From Mycobacterium ahvazicum (GTDB lineage: Bacteria > Actinomycetota > Actinomycetes > Mycobacteriales > Mycobacteriaceae), in contig NZ_FXEG02000002.1 in NCBI RefSeq assembly GCF_900176255.2, positions 2,108,001 through 2,172,000 of the forward strand: 64,000 nucleotides of DNA. Reading direction: 5' to 3'. Each line of letters begins with the position of its first letter. The stretch's first letter is position 1. Shown here in pieces: positions 32,038-41,971 of this stretch. Both the position numbers and the translations under genes were made by a program. The notes below the pieces were generated by a model. The model did not search any database, was not told the DNA's origin, and saw only the letters and a program-made list of their open reading frames with translations.

Positions 32038-32057
32038 CTCGCGGTGAGGCTTGTCAA
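32029..32057 (-). promoter_or_regulatory. Promoter of the ABC exporter operon
   Basis: On the minus strand TTGACA (32057-32052) is followed after exactly 17 bases by GAATAT (32034-32029). The expected transcription start falls at about 32022, next to the ATG at 32021, so the transcript would be leaderless, a common arrangement in mycobacteria. The -10 box lies inside a 14-bp palindrome. Confidence 0.62.
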
Positions 32058-32071
32058 GGGATGGTCTGGAG

Positions 32072-33340
<1,269 letters not shown>

Positions 33341-33408
33341 TGTTTTGGCTCCTTCGCCACGCGGCAACCGGGAGTTTGCCATGTTCGGGCTCTCGGTAGG
33401 TTCGGTGG

Positions 33409-34020
33409 GTGGGTGCACGCAAGCTGGTAGTCGACCCCGTCGCGGCGGCGCACCGGCTGCTCGGCGCCACCCTCACCGGCCGGGGCGTGCGCGCGATCGT
33501 CGTCGAGGTGGAGGCCTATGGCGGAGTTCCCGACGGGCCGTGGCCGGACGCGGCGGCACACTCCTACCGGGGACCCAGCGGCCGCAACGCCGTGATGTTC
33601 GGGCCGCCGGGGCGGCTGTACACCTACCTCAGTCACGGGATCCACACCTGCGCCAACGTCTCGTGCGGGCCCGACGGCACGGCCGCCGCGGTGCTGCTGC
33701 GCGCCGCCGTGATCGAGGACGGCGTCGACATCGCCCAGGGCCGCCGCGGCGAGGCCATCCGCACCACCGCGCTGGCCCGTGGTCCCGGCAATCTGTGCGC
33801 TGCGTTGGGAATTACGATGTCCGACAACGGAATTGATCTGTTCGACCCGGACTCCCCGGTGTCGCTGGCATTGAACCAAACCGACGGCGCGGTGGCGGGC
33901 CCGCGGGTGGGTGTCAGCCAGGCCGCCGACCGGCCGTGGCGGCTGTGGCTGGCCGGTCGACCGGAAGTCTCGGCGTACCGGCGAAGTCCGCGGGCACCTG
34001 CCCCCGGCGCCAGCGACTAG
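33409..34020 (+). CDS. mpg: 3-methyladenine DNA glycosylase (AAG/MPG family)
   Basis: A 203-residue base-excision repair enzyme that removes alkylated purines. Conserved features are VEVEAYGG with the catalytic Glu, the [18 protein letters not shown] loop, a [11 protein letters not shown] segment and the C-terminal WRLWLAG. The length equals that of Rv1688. The GTG at 33409 is used; it lies 69 bases from the divergent amt start. It is followed 11 bases later by tyrS, the same order as in M. tuberculosis. Confidence 0.92.
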   Translation: MGARKLVVDPVAAAHRLLGATLTGRGVRAIVVEVEAYGGVPDGPWPDAAAHSYRGPSGRNAVMFGPPGRLYTYLSHGIHTCANVSCGPDGTAAAVLLRAAVIEDGVDIAQGRRGEAIRTTALARGPGNLCAALGITMSDNGIDLFDPDSPVSLALNQTDGAVAGPRVGVSQAADRPWRLWLAGRPEVSAYRRSPRAPAPGASD

Positions 34021-34031
34021 ATTCTTACCCC

Positions 34032-35303
34032 ATGATCCTCGACGAGCTGGGCTGGCGTGGACTGATCGCGCAGTCCACCGACCTCGACGCCCTGGCCGCC
34101 GAATCCCAGCGCGGACCGCTGACGGTGTACGCCGGCTTCGACCCGACGGCGCCGAGCCTGCACGCGGGACACCTGGTGCCGTTGCTGGCACTGCGGCGTT
34201 TTCAGCGCGCCGGGCACCGGCCGATCGTGCTCGCGGGCGGGGCGACCGGCATGATCGGCGACCCGCGTGAGGTCGGGGAACGCAGTCTCCACGAGGCCGG
34301 CACCGTCGCCGAATGGACCGAACGGATTCGCGGACAGCTGGAACGCTTCGTCGACTTCTCGGATTCGGGGGACTCACCGACTGGCGCGATCGTCGCCGAC
34401 AACCTCGAGTGGACGTCCCGGATGTCGGCGATCGAGTTCCTGCGCGATCTCGGCAAGCACTTCTCGGTCAACGTGATGCTGGATCGCGACACCATCCGGC
34501 GGCGCCTTGCCGGCGACGGGATCTCCTACACCGAGTTCAGCTACATGCTCCTGCAGGCCAACGACTACGTCGAACTGCACCAGCGCCATGGTTGTGTGCT
34601 GCAGATCGGCGGCTCGGATCAATGGGGCAACATCATCGCCGGGGTTCGGCTGGTGCGCCAGAAGCTGGGCGCGACGGTGCACGCACTGACCGTCCCGCTG
34701 GTGACCGCCGCCGACGGCACCAAGTTCGGCAAATCCACCGGCGGCGGCAACTTGTGGCTGGACCCGCAGCTGACCAGTCCGTATGCCTGGTATCAGTACT
34801 TCGTCAATACCGCGGACGCCGACGTGATCCGCTACCTGCGGTGGTTCACCTTCCTGTCCGCCGAGGAGTTGGCCGAGCTGGAACAGGTGACTGCCGAACG
34901 TCCGCAACAACGCGCCGCCCAGCGGCGGCTGGCCACCGAACTCACCGTCCTGGTGCACGGCGAGGCGGCCACCGCGGCTGTCGAACACGCCAGCAAGGCG
35001 CTGTTCGGCCAGGGCGATTTGGACCGTCTCGACGAAGCGACGCTGGCCGCCGCGCTGCGCGAAACGTCGGTCGCCGAGCTCAAGCCCGGCGGCCCCCGCG
35101 GCATCGTCGACCTGTTGGTGGCCAGCGGCCTGTCGGCGAGCAAGGGCGCCGCGCGACGCACAATCGGCGAGGGCGGCGTCTCGGTCAACAACATTCGGGT
35201 CGACAGCGACGAATGGTCGCCGCAGGACTCGGATTTCCTCCACGGCCGGTGGCTGGTGCTGCGTCGCGGAAAGCGCAACATCGCCGGCATCGAGAAGGTC
35301 TAG
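34032..35303 (+). CDS. tyrS: Tyrosyl-tRNA synthetase
   Basis: A 423-residue class I aminoacyl-tRNA synthetase that charges tRNA-Tyr. HAGH in [11 protein letters not shown] is the HIGH-type motif; KFGKS is the KMSKS-type motif; [11 protein letters not shown] is a tyrosine/tRNA-binding segment. A C-terminal S4-like domain ends the protein ([20 protein letters not shown]). The ATG at 34032 gives the usual length (424 in M. tuberculosis). A 437-base non-coding region with a structured RNA candidate and a strong hairpin follows. Confidence 0.96.
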   Translation: MILDELGWRGLIAQSTDLDALAAESQRGPLTVYAGFDPTAPSLHAGHLVPLLALRRFQRAGHRPIVLAGGATGMIGDPREVGERSLHEAGTVAEWTERIRGQLERFVDFSDSGDSPTGAIVADNLEWTSRMSAIEFLRDLGKHFSVNVMLDRDTIRRRLAGDGISYTEFSYMLLQANDYVELHQRHGCVLQIGGSDQWGNIIAGVRLVRQKLGATVHALTVPLVTAADGTKFGKSTGGGNLWLDPQLTSPYAWYQYFVNTADADVIRYLRWFTFLSAEELAELEQVTAERPQQRAAQRRLATELTVLVHGEAATAAVEHASKALFGQGDLDRLDEATLAAALRETSVAELKPGGPRGIVDLLVASGLSASKGAARRTIGEGGVSVNNIRVDSDEWSPQDSDFLHGRWLVLRRGKRNIAGIEKV

Positions 35304-35313
35304 AAGAAGTATT

Positions 35314-35396
35314 CAGCGGAGATCCCGTCAATCGGAGGGGAAGCCGATATGAGAGGAGGGGAGCCTCGTTTGGAAGGAGCGACGAGATCCCCGCTG
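35314..35396 (+). ncRNA. Structured intergenic RNA candidate downstream of tyrS
   Basis: Bases 35314-35329 pair with 35381-35396 (14 of 16 positions complementary), closing a three-way junction. Inside are two hairpins with similar purine-rich loops: ATCGG/CCGAT (35331-35348, loop AGGGGAAG) and GAGG/CCTC (35353-35367, loop AGGGGAG). The gap between the Rv1689 and Rv1690 homologues is where, as I recall, small RNA G2 of M. tuberculosis was mapped; sequence identity with G2 has not been checked. The strand is uncertain: on the minus strand the loops would be C-rich. It could also be a leader or terminator structure. Confidence 0.45.
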
Positions 35397-35466
35397 TGAG
35401 AACTAGTTTTCCCGGATCGAACGCTCCCGGGTATCCGTCAACCGGTTGAATCGCGGGTGGAAATCC

Positions 35467-35490
35467 GGTGTCCCCCATTCGGGGGACACC
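35467..35490 (+). terminator. Strong stem-loop after tyrS
   Basis: A perfect ten-base-pair stem, GGTGTCCCCC and GGGGGACACC, with the loop ATTC. No U tract follows, which is usual for mycobacterial terminators. It stands 160 bases after tyrS and before the DUF732 gene, and would end the tyrS or small-RNA transcript. It is symmetrical enough to work on either strand. Confidence 0.65.
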
Positions 35491-35740
35491 ACCGTCTGGC
35501 TTGAGCGCGTTTGTGGTTTCAAATCGCTTGGGCGACAACAGATTAGGTGTACCGAGCTGGTCGTCGGTCGGCGGCGGGCCATCAGCGGCGGACCATATTG
35601 CACCCGAGATTGTCAAGACGTCAGAGCAAAACGCGGTGGTGTGCAAACCTTTACCTGGCCGTGCCCTAAACGTGACACTCGTTGGCCACTGTAGTCACAA
35701 TGAATTTGCGCAGCCACCACACAATCGACGAGAGCGAGAG

Positions 35741-36130
35741 ATGACGGCGCAATCAATGGCGTACCAGTGGACCTTGCGGGCCGGTGCCCAGGTCAAGGCC
35801 TTCGGGTTTATGGTCTTGACCGCGGCTTTGATCGTCGCGGCGGCATCGATGGCCGCCCCCATTCGCGCTGACATAGCGAGCAACGCCTTCCTGTCCAGGC
35901 TGACCAATGCCGGTATTGCCGTCACTGCGCCGGCCGCCACACTGGCGCAGGGGCAGTCGGTCTGCCCGATGCTGGTCCAGCCGGGTCGGTCGTTCGATTC
36001 GGTCGTCTCGGAAGTGTCCAGCGGCAACGGCATGACCGAGAAAAATGCGGGCATCTTCACGATCATCGCGATCGCGACCTTCTGTCCTTCGATGATCGCG
36101 CCGTTGGTTCCGGACCGGTTCAAGGCGTAG
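35741..36130 (+). CDS. Secreted DUF732-like protein (position of LprJ)
   Basis: A 129-residue exported protein with an N-terminal hydrophobic segment at about 20-40 (VKAFGFMVLTAALIVAAASMAAP) and a likely signal peptidase I site near PIRADIA. The mature part has the DUF732 pattern: FLSRLTNAGI, then a Gly-x-x-VC segment (GQSVCPML), a second Cys near the C-terminus (ATFCPSM) and a conserved helix. There is no lipobox cysteine, unlike the lipoprotein LprJ (Rv1690) at this place in M. tuberculosis. The ATG at 35741 follows a GAGAG stretch. Confidence 0.72.
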   Translation: MTAQSMAYQWTLRAGAQVKAFGFMVLTAALIVAAASMAAPIRADIASNAFLSRLTNAGIAVTAPAATLAQGQSVCPMLVQPGRSFDSVVSEVSSGNGMTEKNAGIFTIIAIATFCPSMIAPLVPDRFKA

Positions 36131-36197
36131 CGAGACCCACACCCGGGTGCCCGTATCCTTTTCGAGGAGACCGGAGCGATCGAGGTGAACGACACGA

Positions 36198-37022
36198 GTG
36201 GGCGACGATAGACAGCGTCACAACGGCGAACGACGCCCGCGCACGGGATCTGGGGGCGCACCGAAGCGGCGCACGGGCCGTGACGTTCCGTGGTCCGGAC
36301 CGGGCCGCGCCCGCATGGCCCAGCCGCGCAACGCTGCGCAGGACCGCGATCGCCCGGCGGACAGCGGGCCCCCGATACCGCCCGACGTGGACGCCAAACA
36401 GCTGGCTCCCGAAATCCGCGGCGAACTGAGCACGTTGGACCGCGCGACCGCCGATGCGGTGGCACGCCACCTGGTCGCCGCCGGTGAGCTGATGGACGAA
36501 GACCCGGAAGCCGCCCTGAACCATGCCCGTGCCGCGCGCGCCAGGTCCAGCAGGATCGCCGCCATCCGCGAAGCGGTCGGCATCGCCGCATACCGCACCG
36601 GCGACTGGGCCCAGGCGCTGTCCGAACTGCGTGCCGCCCGCCGGATGGGCAGTAAGTCCTCGCTGCTGGCGTTGATCGCGGATTGTGAACGCGGCCTTGG
36701 CCGGCCGGAGCGGGCGATCGAACTGGGCCGCGGGGAAGAGGCGGCCCAGCTGTCCGGCGACGACGCCGACGAGCTGCGCATCGTGATCGCGGGTGCCCGC
36801 TCCGATCTCGGCCAACTCGAACAGGCGCTGACGCTGTTGTCCACGCCGCAACTGGACCCGAGCCGCTCCGGCGCCACGGCCGCCCGGCTGTTCTACGCCT
36901 ACGCCGACACCCTGCTGGCGCTCGGCCGCAATGACGAAGCGCTGCAATGGTTTTTGCACTCCGCGGCCGCCGACGTCGACGGCGTGACCGACGCCGAAGA
37001 CCGGGTCAGCGAGCTGGGCTGA
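36198..37022 (+). CDS. TPR-repeat protein (Rv1691-like)
   Basis: A 274-residue soluble protein. The first 60 residues are Arg/Gly/Pro-rich and disordered; the rest are TPR-like helical pairs, for example AVARHLVAAGELMDEDPEAAL and AIREAVGIAAYRTGDWAQAL, and a C-terminal repeat ARLFYAYADTLLALGRNDEAL. Such scaffolds bind other proteins; the partner is unknown. The GTG start lies 13 bases after GAGGTG. It is followed 19 bases later by the phosphatase gene, as Rv1691 is by Rv1692. Confidence 0.82.
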   Translation: MGDDRQRHNGERRPRTGSGGAPKRRTGRDVPWSGPGRARMAQPRNAAQDRDRPADSGPPIPPDVDAKQLAPEIRGELSTLDRATADAVARHLVAAGELMDEDPEAALNHARAARARSSRIAAIREAVGIAAYRTGDWAQALSELRAARRMGSKSSLLALIADCERGLGRPERAIELGRGEEAAQLSGDDADELRIVIAGARSDLGQLEQALTLLSTPQLDPSRSGATAARLFYAYADTLLALGRNDEALQWFLHSAAADVDGVTDAEDRVSELG

Positions 37023-37041
37023 CGATGCTGGGTTCGATCAA

Positions 37042-38061
37042 ATGAAAAGCATTGCGCAGGAATATGATTGCCTGCTCATCGATCTGGACGGGACGGTGTT
37101 CCGCGGCCACAGTGCCACCGACGGCGCGGTGCAGACGCTCGACGAGGTCAGTAGCCGCAAGCTGTTCGTCACCAACAACGCATCCCGCAGCGCCGACGAA
37201 GTAGCGACCCACCTGCGTGACCTCGGCTTCACCGCCACCGGCGACGACGTCGTCACCAGCGCCCAAAGTGCCGCACGACTGCTTTCCGTTGAGCTGCCGC
37301 CGGATTCGCCCGTGCTGATCGTCGGTACCGACTCGCTGGCCAACGAGATCTCCGCGGTCGGGCTGCGTCCGGTACGCCGCTTCGACGACGACCCGGTCGC
37401 GGTCGTGCAAGGACTGTCGATGACGATAGGCTGGCCCGATCTGGCCGAGGCCGCACTCGCCATTCGGGCCGGCGCGCTGTGGGTGGCGGCCAATATCGAC
37501 GCCACGCTGCCCACCGAGCGTGGTCTGCTGCCCGGCAACGGATCTCTGGTGGCCGCGCTGCGGGCGGCGACGGGGGCCGAACCCAGGGTGGCCGGAAAGC
37601 CCGCCCCGACACTGCTCGACGATGCGGTCGCCCGCGGCGACTACCGTGCGCCGCTGGTGATCGGCGACCGCCTCGACACCGACATCGAGGGCGCCAATGC
37701 CGCGAGGTTCCCGAGCCTGATGGTGCTGACCGGGGTGAGCAGCGCGCGCGACGCGGTGTACGCGAGCGCCGAGCAGCGGCCCACCTACATCGGCCGCGAC
37801 CTGCGCGCCCTGCACCAGGGCAGCAACCTGCTCGCGGTCGGGCCGCAGCCCGGCTGGGCGATCGACGTCGCCGACGGTGCGGTGACGGTCACCGGCAAGG
37901 GGCCCGGTGAAGCAGACGACGGGGACGGGTTGTCGATCGTGCGGGCCGTCGCCGGCGCGGTGTGGGGCGGCGACTTTGACGGGCGGCCGGCGCGCATCCG
38001 GCCCGGCGACGACCGCGCGCGCGACGCGCTCGAGCGCTGGTCTCTCGTGCACGGGGACTAG
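37042..38061 (+). CDS. HAD-family phosphatase, glycerol-3-phosphate phosphatase-like (Rv1692)
   Basis: A 339-residue HAD hydrolase of the NagD/type IIA group. D14-L-D16-G-T is the nucleophile/acid motif, FVTNNAS is motif II, a Lys in AGKPAP is motif III and GDRLDTDIEGA is motif IV. The cap lies between motifs II and III. The homologue Rv1692 was reported to dephosphorylate glycerol-3-phosphate during phospholipid recycling, and the same reaction is inferred. A C-terminal extension of about 80 residues follows the HAD core. It is part of a run that continues to recN. Confidence 0.86.
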   Translation: MKSIAQEYDCLLIDLDGTVFRGHSATDGAVQTLDEVSSRKLFVTNNASRSADEVATHLRDLGFTATGDDVVTSAQSAARLLSVELPPDSPVLIVGTDSLANEISAVGLRPVRRFDDDPVAVVQGLSMTIGWPDLAEAALAIRAGALWVAANIDATLPTERGLLPGNGSLVAALRAATGAEPRVAGKPAPTLLDDAVARGDYRAPLVIGDRLDTDIEGANAARFPSLMVLTGVSSARDAVYASAEQRPTYIGRDLRALHQGSNLLAVGPQPGWAIDVADGAVTVTGKGPGEADDGDGLSIVRAVAGAVWGGDFDGRPARIRPGDDRARDALERWSLVHGD

Positions 38062-38084
38062 CGGATGGCTACCGTAGAACCGCA

Positions 38085-38270
38085 ATGAATATCGATCCCG
38101 AACAGATTCGCGCCGACATCGACAACCTGCTGGCGCAACTGCCCGACCTGGCCGACCCGGAAAACCGGGAGACCGGGCCGTCTCTCGCCGAGCTCGAAGA
38201 CATCGCACGCCGGCTATCGCAGGCCCATGACGTGCTGCTGGCCGCGCTGGAGTCGGCGGAGAAGGGCTGA
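38085..38270 (+). CDS. Small conserved protein (Rv1693-like)
   Basis: A 61-residue acidic, probably helical protein with no motif that reveals a function. The pattern DIDNLLAQLPDLADP and LAELEDIARRLSQAHDVLLAAL suggests two amphipathic helices. Position and size match Rv1693, between the phosphatase and tlyA. It ends nine bases before tlyA, so it is in the same operon. Confidence 0.78.
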   Translation: MNIDPEQIRADIDNLLAQLPDLADPENRETGPSLAELEDIARRLSQAHDVLLAALESAEKG

Positions 38271-38279
38271 GGTGCGGGC

Positions 38280-39089
38280 ATGGCACGACGCGCCCGCGTT
38301 GACGCCGAGCTGGTGCGCCGCGGACTCGCACGATCCCGTCAGCAGGCCGCCGAGTTGATCGGCGCCGGCAAGGTCAGCATTAACGGCATGCCCGCGGTCA
38401 AGCCCGGCACGGCCGTCGCGGCGACCGCGGCCCTGACCGTCGCCGACGACGGCGAGCGCCGGTGGGTGTCGCGCGGCGCACACAAGCTGATCGGCGCGCT
38501 CGACGTGTTCGGAATCCCGGTCGCGGGCCGCCGCTGCCTGGACGCCGGCGCGTCGACCGGCGGCTTCACCGAGGTCCTGCTGGACCGTGGCGCCGCCGAG
38601 GTGGTGGCCGCCGACGTGGGCTACGGCCAGCTGGCCTGGTCGCTGCGCTCGGACTCGCGGGTGATCGCCGTCGAGCGGACCAACGTGCGTGACCTGTCGC
38701 CCGAGGCGATCGGCGGGCGTGTCGACCTCGTGGTGGCTGACCTGTCGTTTATCTCCCTGTCCACCGTGTTGCCCGCGCTGGCTGGTTGCGCCAACCCCGG
38801 CGCGGATATCGTTCCCATGGTGAAGCCGCAGTTTGAGGTCGGGAAGGGCCAGGTCGGTGCCGGCGGGGTCGTCCACGACCCCGCGATGCGCGCCGACTCG
38901 GTGCTGGCCGTCGCGGGACGTGCCGGCGAGCTGGGCTGGCACACCGTCGACGTCACGGCCAGTCCGCTGCCGGGACCATCGGGCAATGTCGAATACTTCC
39001 TGTGGTTGCGCGCCGACACCGAGCGGGCGCTGACCGCCGACGGTCTCGTCGACGCGGTGCGGCGCGCGATAGCGCAGGGCCCGCAATGA
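38280..39089 (+). CDS. tlyA: rRNA 2'-O-methyltransferase TlyA
   Basis: A 269-residue enzyme that methylates 16S and 23S rRNA and makes ribosomes sensitive to capreomycin and viomycin. An N-terminal S4 domain (about 5-60) is joined by [10 protein letters not shown] (61-70) to an FtsJ-like methyltransferase with SAM loop [11 protein letters not shown] (88-98) and motifs DLSFISL and VKPQFE. The length equals that of mycobacterial TlyA (268). Its stop overlaps the ATG of nadK (ATGA). Confidence 0.95.
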   Translation: MARRARVDAELVRRGLARSRQQAAELIGAGKVSINGMPAVKPGTAVAATAALTVADDGERRWVSRGAHKLIGALDVFGIPVAGRRCLDAGASTGGFTEVLLDRGAAEVVAADVGYGQLAWSLRSDSRVIAVERTNVRDLSPEAIGGRVDLVVADLSFISLSTVLPALAGCANPGADIVPMVKPQFEVGKGQVGAGGVVHDPAMRADSVLAVAGRAGELGWHTVDVTASPLPGPSGNVEYFLWLRADTERALTADGLVDAVRRAIAQGPQ

Positions 39090-40009
39090 CCGGCGAACGC
39101 ACCATCCTGCTGGTCGTGCACACCGGACGCGACGAGGCCACCGAGACCGCGCGGCGTGTTCAGAAAGTGCTGAGCGACAACGGAATTGCGCTTCGCGTCT
39201 TGTCGGCCGAGGCCGTCGATCGGGGACCGCTGCCGCTGTCTCCCGACGACGTACGGGCGATGGGCGTCGAGATCGAGGTGGTCGACGCCGAGCCCGACGC
39301 CGCGGAAGGCTGCGAATTGGTGCTGGTGCTCGGCGGCGACGGAACCTTCCTGCGCGCCGCGGAATTCGCGCGCAATGCCGGCATTCCGGTGCTGGGCGTC
39401 AACCTGGGCCGCATCGGATTCCTGGCCGAGGCCGAAGCCGAAGCGATCGACCGGGTGCTCGAACATGTGGTCGCGCAGGACTACCGGGTGGAGGAGCGTC
39501 TGACGCTCGACATCGCGGTACGCCATCGCGGCAAGGTGATCGACCAGGGCTGGGCGCTCAACGAGGCCAGCCTGGAGAAGGGCCCGCGGCTGGGTGTGCT
39601 CGGCGTGGTCGTCGAAATCGAGGGACGGCCGGTGTCGACTTTCGGCTGCGACGGCGTCCTGGTGTCGACGCCGACCGGGTCGACCGCCTACGCCTTCTCC
39701 GCCGGCGGCCCGGTGCTGTGGCCGGACCTCGAGGCGATCCTGGTGGTACCCAACAACGCTCACGCACTGTTCGGGCGGCCGATGGTCACCAGCCCGGATG
39801 CCGCGATCGCGATCGAGATCGAGGCGAGCGGCAACGACGCCCTGGTGTTCTGCGACGGCCGTCGCGAAATGGTGCTGCCCGCGGGTGGCCGCCTCGAGGT
39901 GAAACGCTGTGGCACCGCGGTGAAGTGGGCACGGCTGGACAGCGCGCCGTTCACCGACCGTCTGGTGCGCAAGTTCCGCCTGCCCGTGACCGGTTGGCGC
40001 GGAAAGTAA
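39086..40009 (+). CDS. nadK: NAD kinase
   Basis: A 307-residue cytosolic enzyme that makes NADP from NAD with polyphosphate or ATP. GGDG at 83-86 is the nucleotide motif; NEASLEKG is the NE/D motif; [16 protein letters not shown] is the conserved glycine-rich loop. The length equals that of M. tuberculosis PpnK (Rv1695). The ATG overlaps the tlyA stop by four bases and is preferred to longer frames. Confidence 0.96.
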   Translation: MTGERTILLVVHTGRDEATETARRVQKVLSDNGIALRVLSAEAVDRGPLPLSPDDVRAMGVEIEVVDAEPDAAEGCELVLVLGGDGTFLRAAEFARNAGIPVLGVNLGRIGFLAEAEAEAIDRVLEHVVAQDYRVEERLTLDIAVRHRGKVIDQGWALNEASLEKGPRLGVLGVVVEIEGRPVSTFGCDGVLVSTPTGSTAYAFSAGGPVLWPDLEAILVVPNNAHALFGRPMVTSPDAAIAIEIEASGNDALVFCDGRREMVLPAGGRLEVKRCGTAVKWARLDSAPFTDRLVRKFRLPVTGWRGK

Positions 40010-40033
40010 CGGCGCCGCAGCGGTGCTGACACC

Positions 40034-41779
40034 ATGCTGACCGAAATCCGCATCGAGTCGCTGGGTGCGATCAGCTCTGCCGTCGGGGAGTTCGACCGCG
40101 GCCTGACCGTTCTGACCGGTGAGACCGGCACCGGCAAGACGATGGTGGTGACCGGGCTTCATCTGCTCGGCGGCGCCCGCGCCGACGCCAACCGGGTGCG
40201 TTCGGGTGCCGAACGCGCGGTGGTCGAAGGCAGGTTCACCACAACCGATCTCGATGACGCCGCGATCGCGCAGCTGGATGAGATGCTGGACGCGTCCGGC
40301 GGGGAGCGCGACGAGGACGGCAGCGTAATCGCGCTGCGTTCGGTCAGCCGTGACGGGCCGTCGCGCGCTTATCTTGGCGGTCGCAGCGTGCCCGCGAAAT
40401 CGTTGGGGGGCTTCACTACCGGGCTACTGACCCTGCACGGCCAGAATGACCAGCTGCGGTTGATGCGGCCCGAGGAGCAACGCGGCGCGCTGGACCGGTT
40501 CGCGAAGACCGGCACCGCGCTGGAGCGCTACCGCAAAGTGCGCGACGCCTGGCTCACGGCGCGGCGCGACCTGTTCGACCGGCGCAACCGCATGCGCGAA
40601 CTCGCGCTGGAAGCCGACCGGCTGAGCTTCGCGCTCAACGAGATCGATGCCGTGGACCCGCAGCCCGGCGAGGACGACGCCCTGGTCGCCGATATCGTGC
40701 GACTGTCCGAGCTGGACACCCTGCGCGAGGCCGCGGCCACCGCCCGCGAAGCGCTCTCGGCCGAGGATCTGTCGGGTGGTAGCGCGGCCGACGCCCTCGG
40801 ACGGGCAAGGGCCGCACTGGAATCCACCGACGACGCCAAGCTGCATGCGTTGGCCGAGCAGGTGCGCGAGGCGCAGACCGTGGTCGCCGACGCGGCCCAG
40901 GAGCTCGGCGGCTACCTGGAAGAGCTGCCGGTCGATGCCAGCGCGCTGGAGTCCAGGCTGGCCCGCCAGGCCGAGTTGCGGACACTGACCCGCAAGTACG
41001 CCGCGGACGTCGACGGCGTGCTGGCCTGGGCGGCCGAATCTCGCGACCGGCTTGCCCAACTCGACGTGTCCGAAGAAGGGCTGGCGGCGCTGGAACGCCG
41101 AGCCGAGGAGCTAGCCGGTGAATTGGCAGAAACCGCAATAGATCTCAGTAAGGCCCGGCGTAAGGCCGCGAAGAAACTGGCCAAGGAGGTGACCGCCGAA
41201 CTGTCCGGGCTGGCGATGGCCGATGCCGAATTCGCCATCGAGGTGAGCACCGATATCGCGACCGAGAAGGACGACCCGGCCGCCCTCACGCTGCCGTCCG
41301 GCGAGCTGGCCCGCGCGGGCGGCGACGGCATCGACCAGGTCGAGTTCGGCTTCGCCGCGCACCGTGGCATGACGGTGCTGCCGCTGGCCAAGAGCGCCTC
41401 GGGCGGTGAGCTGTCCCGGGTGATGCTGGCCTTGGAAGTGGTGCTGGCCGCTTCGGCGGCGGGCACCACGATGGTGTTCGACGAGGTGGACGCCGGCGTC
41501 GGTGGGCGGGCGGCCGTCCAGATCGGGCGGCGGCTGGCGCGGCTGGCACGCACTCACCAGGTCATCGTGGTGACCCATCTGCCGCAGGTCGCGGCGTACG
41601 CCGACGTGCACCTGGTGGTGCATCCGGCCGGGCCGCGGGGAACCAGTGTGGTGCGGCGGGTCACCGACGACGAGCGGGTCGCCGAGCTGGCGCGGATGCT
41701 GGCCGGTCTCGGCGAATCCGACAGCGGCCGCGCGCACGCCCGGGAGCTGCTCGCCGGCGCCCAAAACGACGAGATCTGA
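40034..41779 (+). CDS. recN: DNA repair ATPase RecN
   Basis: A 581-residue SMC-like protein for double-strand break repair. The Walker A motif GETGTGKT is at 29-36. A long coiled-coil middle part follows, then ASGGELSRVMLALE (signature) and VFDEVDAGVGG (Walker B) near the C-terminus, and VTHLPQVAAYAD. It is somewhat shorter than Rv1696 (587). The run tlyA-nadK-recN is conserved across mycobacteria. Confidence 0.95.
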   Translation: MLTEIRIESLGAISSAVGEFDRGLTVLTGETGTGKTMVVTGLHLLGGARADANRVRSGAERAVVEGRFTTTDLDDAAIAQLDEMLDASGGERDEDGSVIALRSVSRDGPSRAYLGGRSVPAKSLGGFTTGLLTLHGQNDQLRLMRPEEQRGALDRFAKTGTALERYRKVRDAWLTARRDLFDRRNRMRELALEADRLSFALNEIDAVDPQPGEDDALVADIVRLSELDTLREAAATAREALSAEDLSGGSAADALGRARAALESTDDAKLHALAEQVREAQTVVADAAQELGGYLEELPVDASALESRLARQAELRTLTRKYAADVDGVLAWAAESRDRLAQLDVSEEGLAALERRAEELAGELAETAIDLSKARRKAAKKLAKEVTAELSGLAMADAEFAIEVSTDIATEKDDPAALTLPSGELARAGGDGIDQVEFGFAAHRGMTVLPLAKSASGGELSRVMLALEVVLAASAAGTTMVFDEVDAGVGGRAAVQIGRRLARLARTHQVIVVTHLPQVAAYADVHLVVHPAGPRGTSVVRRVTDDERVAELARMLAGLGESDSGRAHARELLAGAQNDEI

Positions 41780-41796
41780 CGGCCCCCTAGTGAGGC

Positions 41797-41860
41797 CGCC
41801 GAGTGTGGGCCCTACGTACGAAACCGGCCCAGTGATCGTCCGTAGGCCACACTCTCGGCG
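41797..41860. terminator. Large imperfect inverted repeat after recN
   Basis: The left arm 41797-41816 and right arm 41841-41860 are complementary except for two small bulges (CCGA-GTGTGG-CC-TACG on one side, CGTAGG-CCACAC-TCGG on the other), with a 24-base loop. It begins 17 bases after recN and probably forms its terminator. Similar intergenic repeats may occur elsewhere in the genome. Confidence 0.5.
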
Positions 41861-41971
41861 ACGCAAAGTCAACTACGAGCCTGATACAGATGTGACACGA
41901 TGTAACTTCTGGGGCTAATGTTACGGCGCGCCTCCACCCCTGAGCCGCCGATCGCGGACAGAATCGCCCCC

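Noticed and set aside
35468..35740. N-terminal extension of the DUF732 protein from 35468
   Set aside because: It would start inside the perfect hairpin and place the signal peptide in the middle of the protein; the ATG at 35741 fits a normal exported protein.
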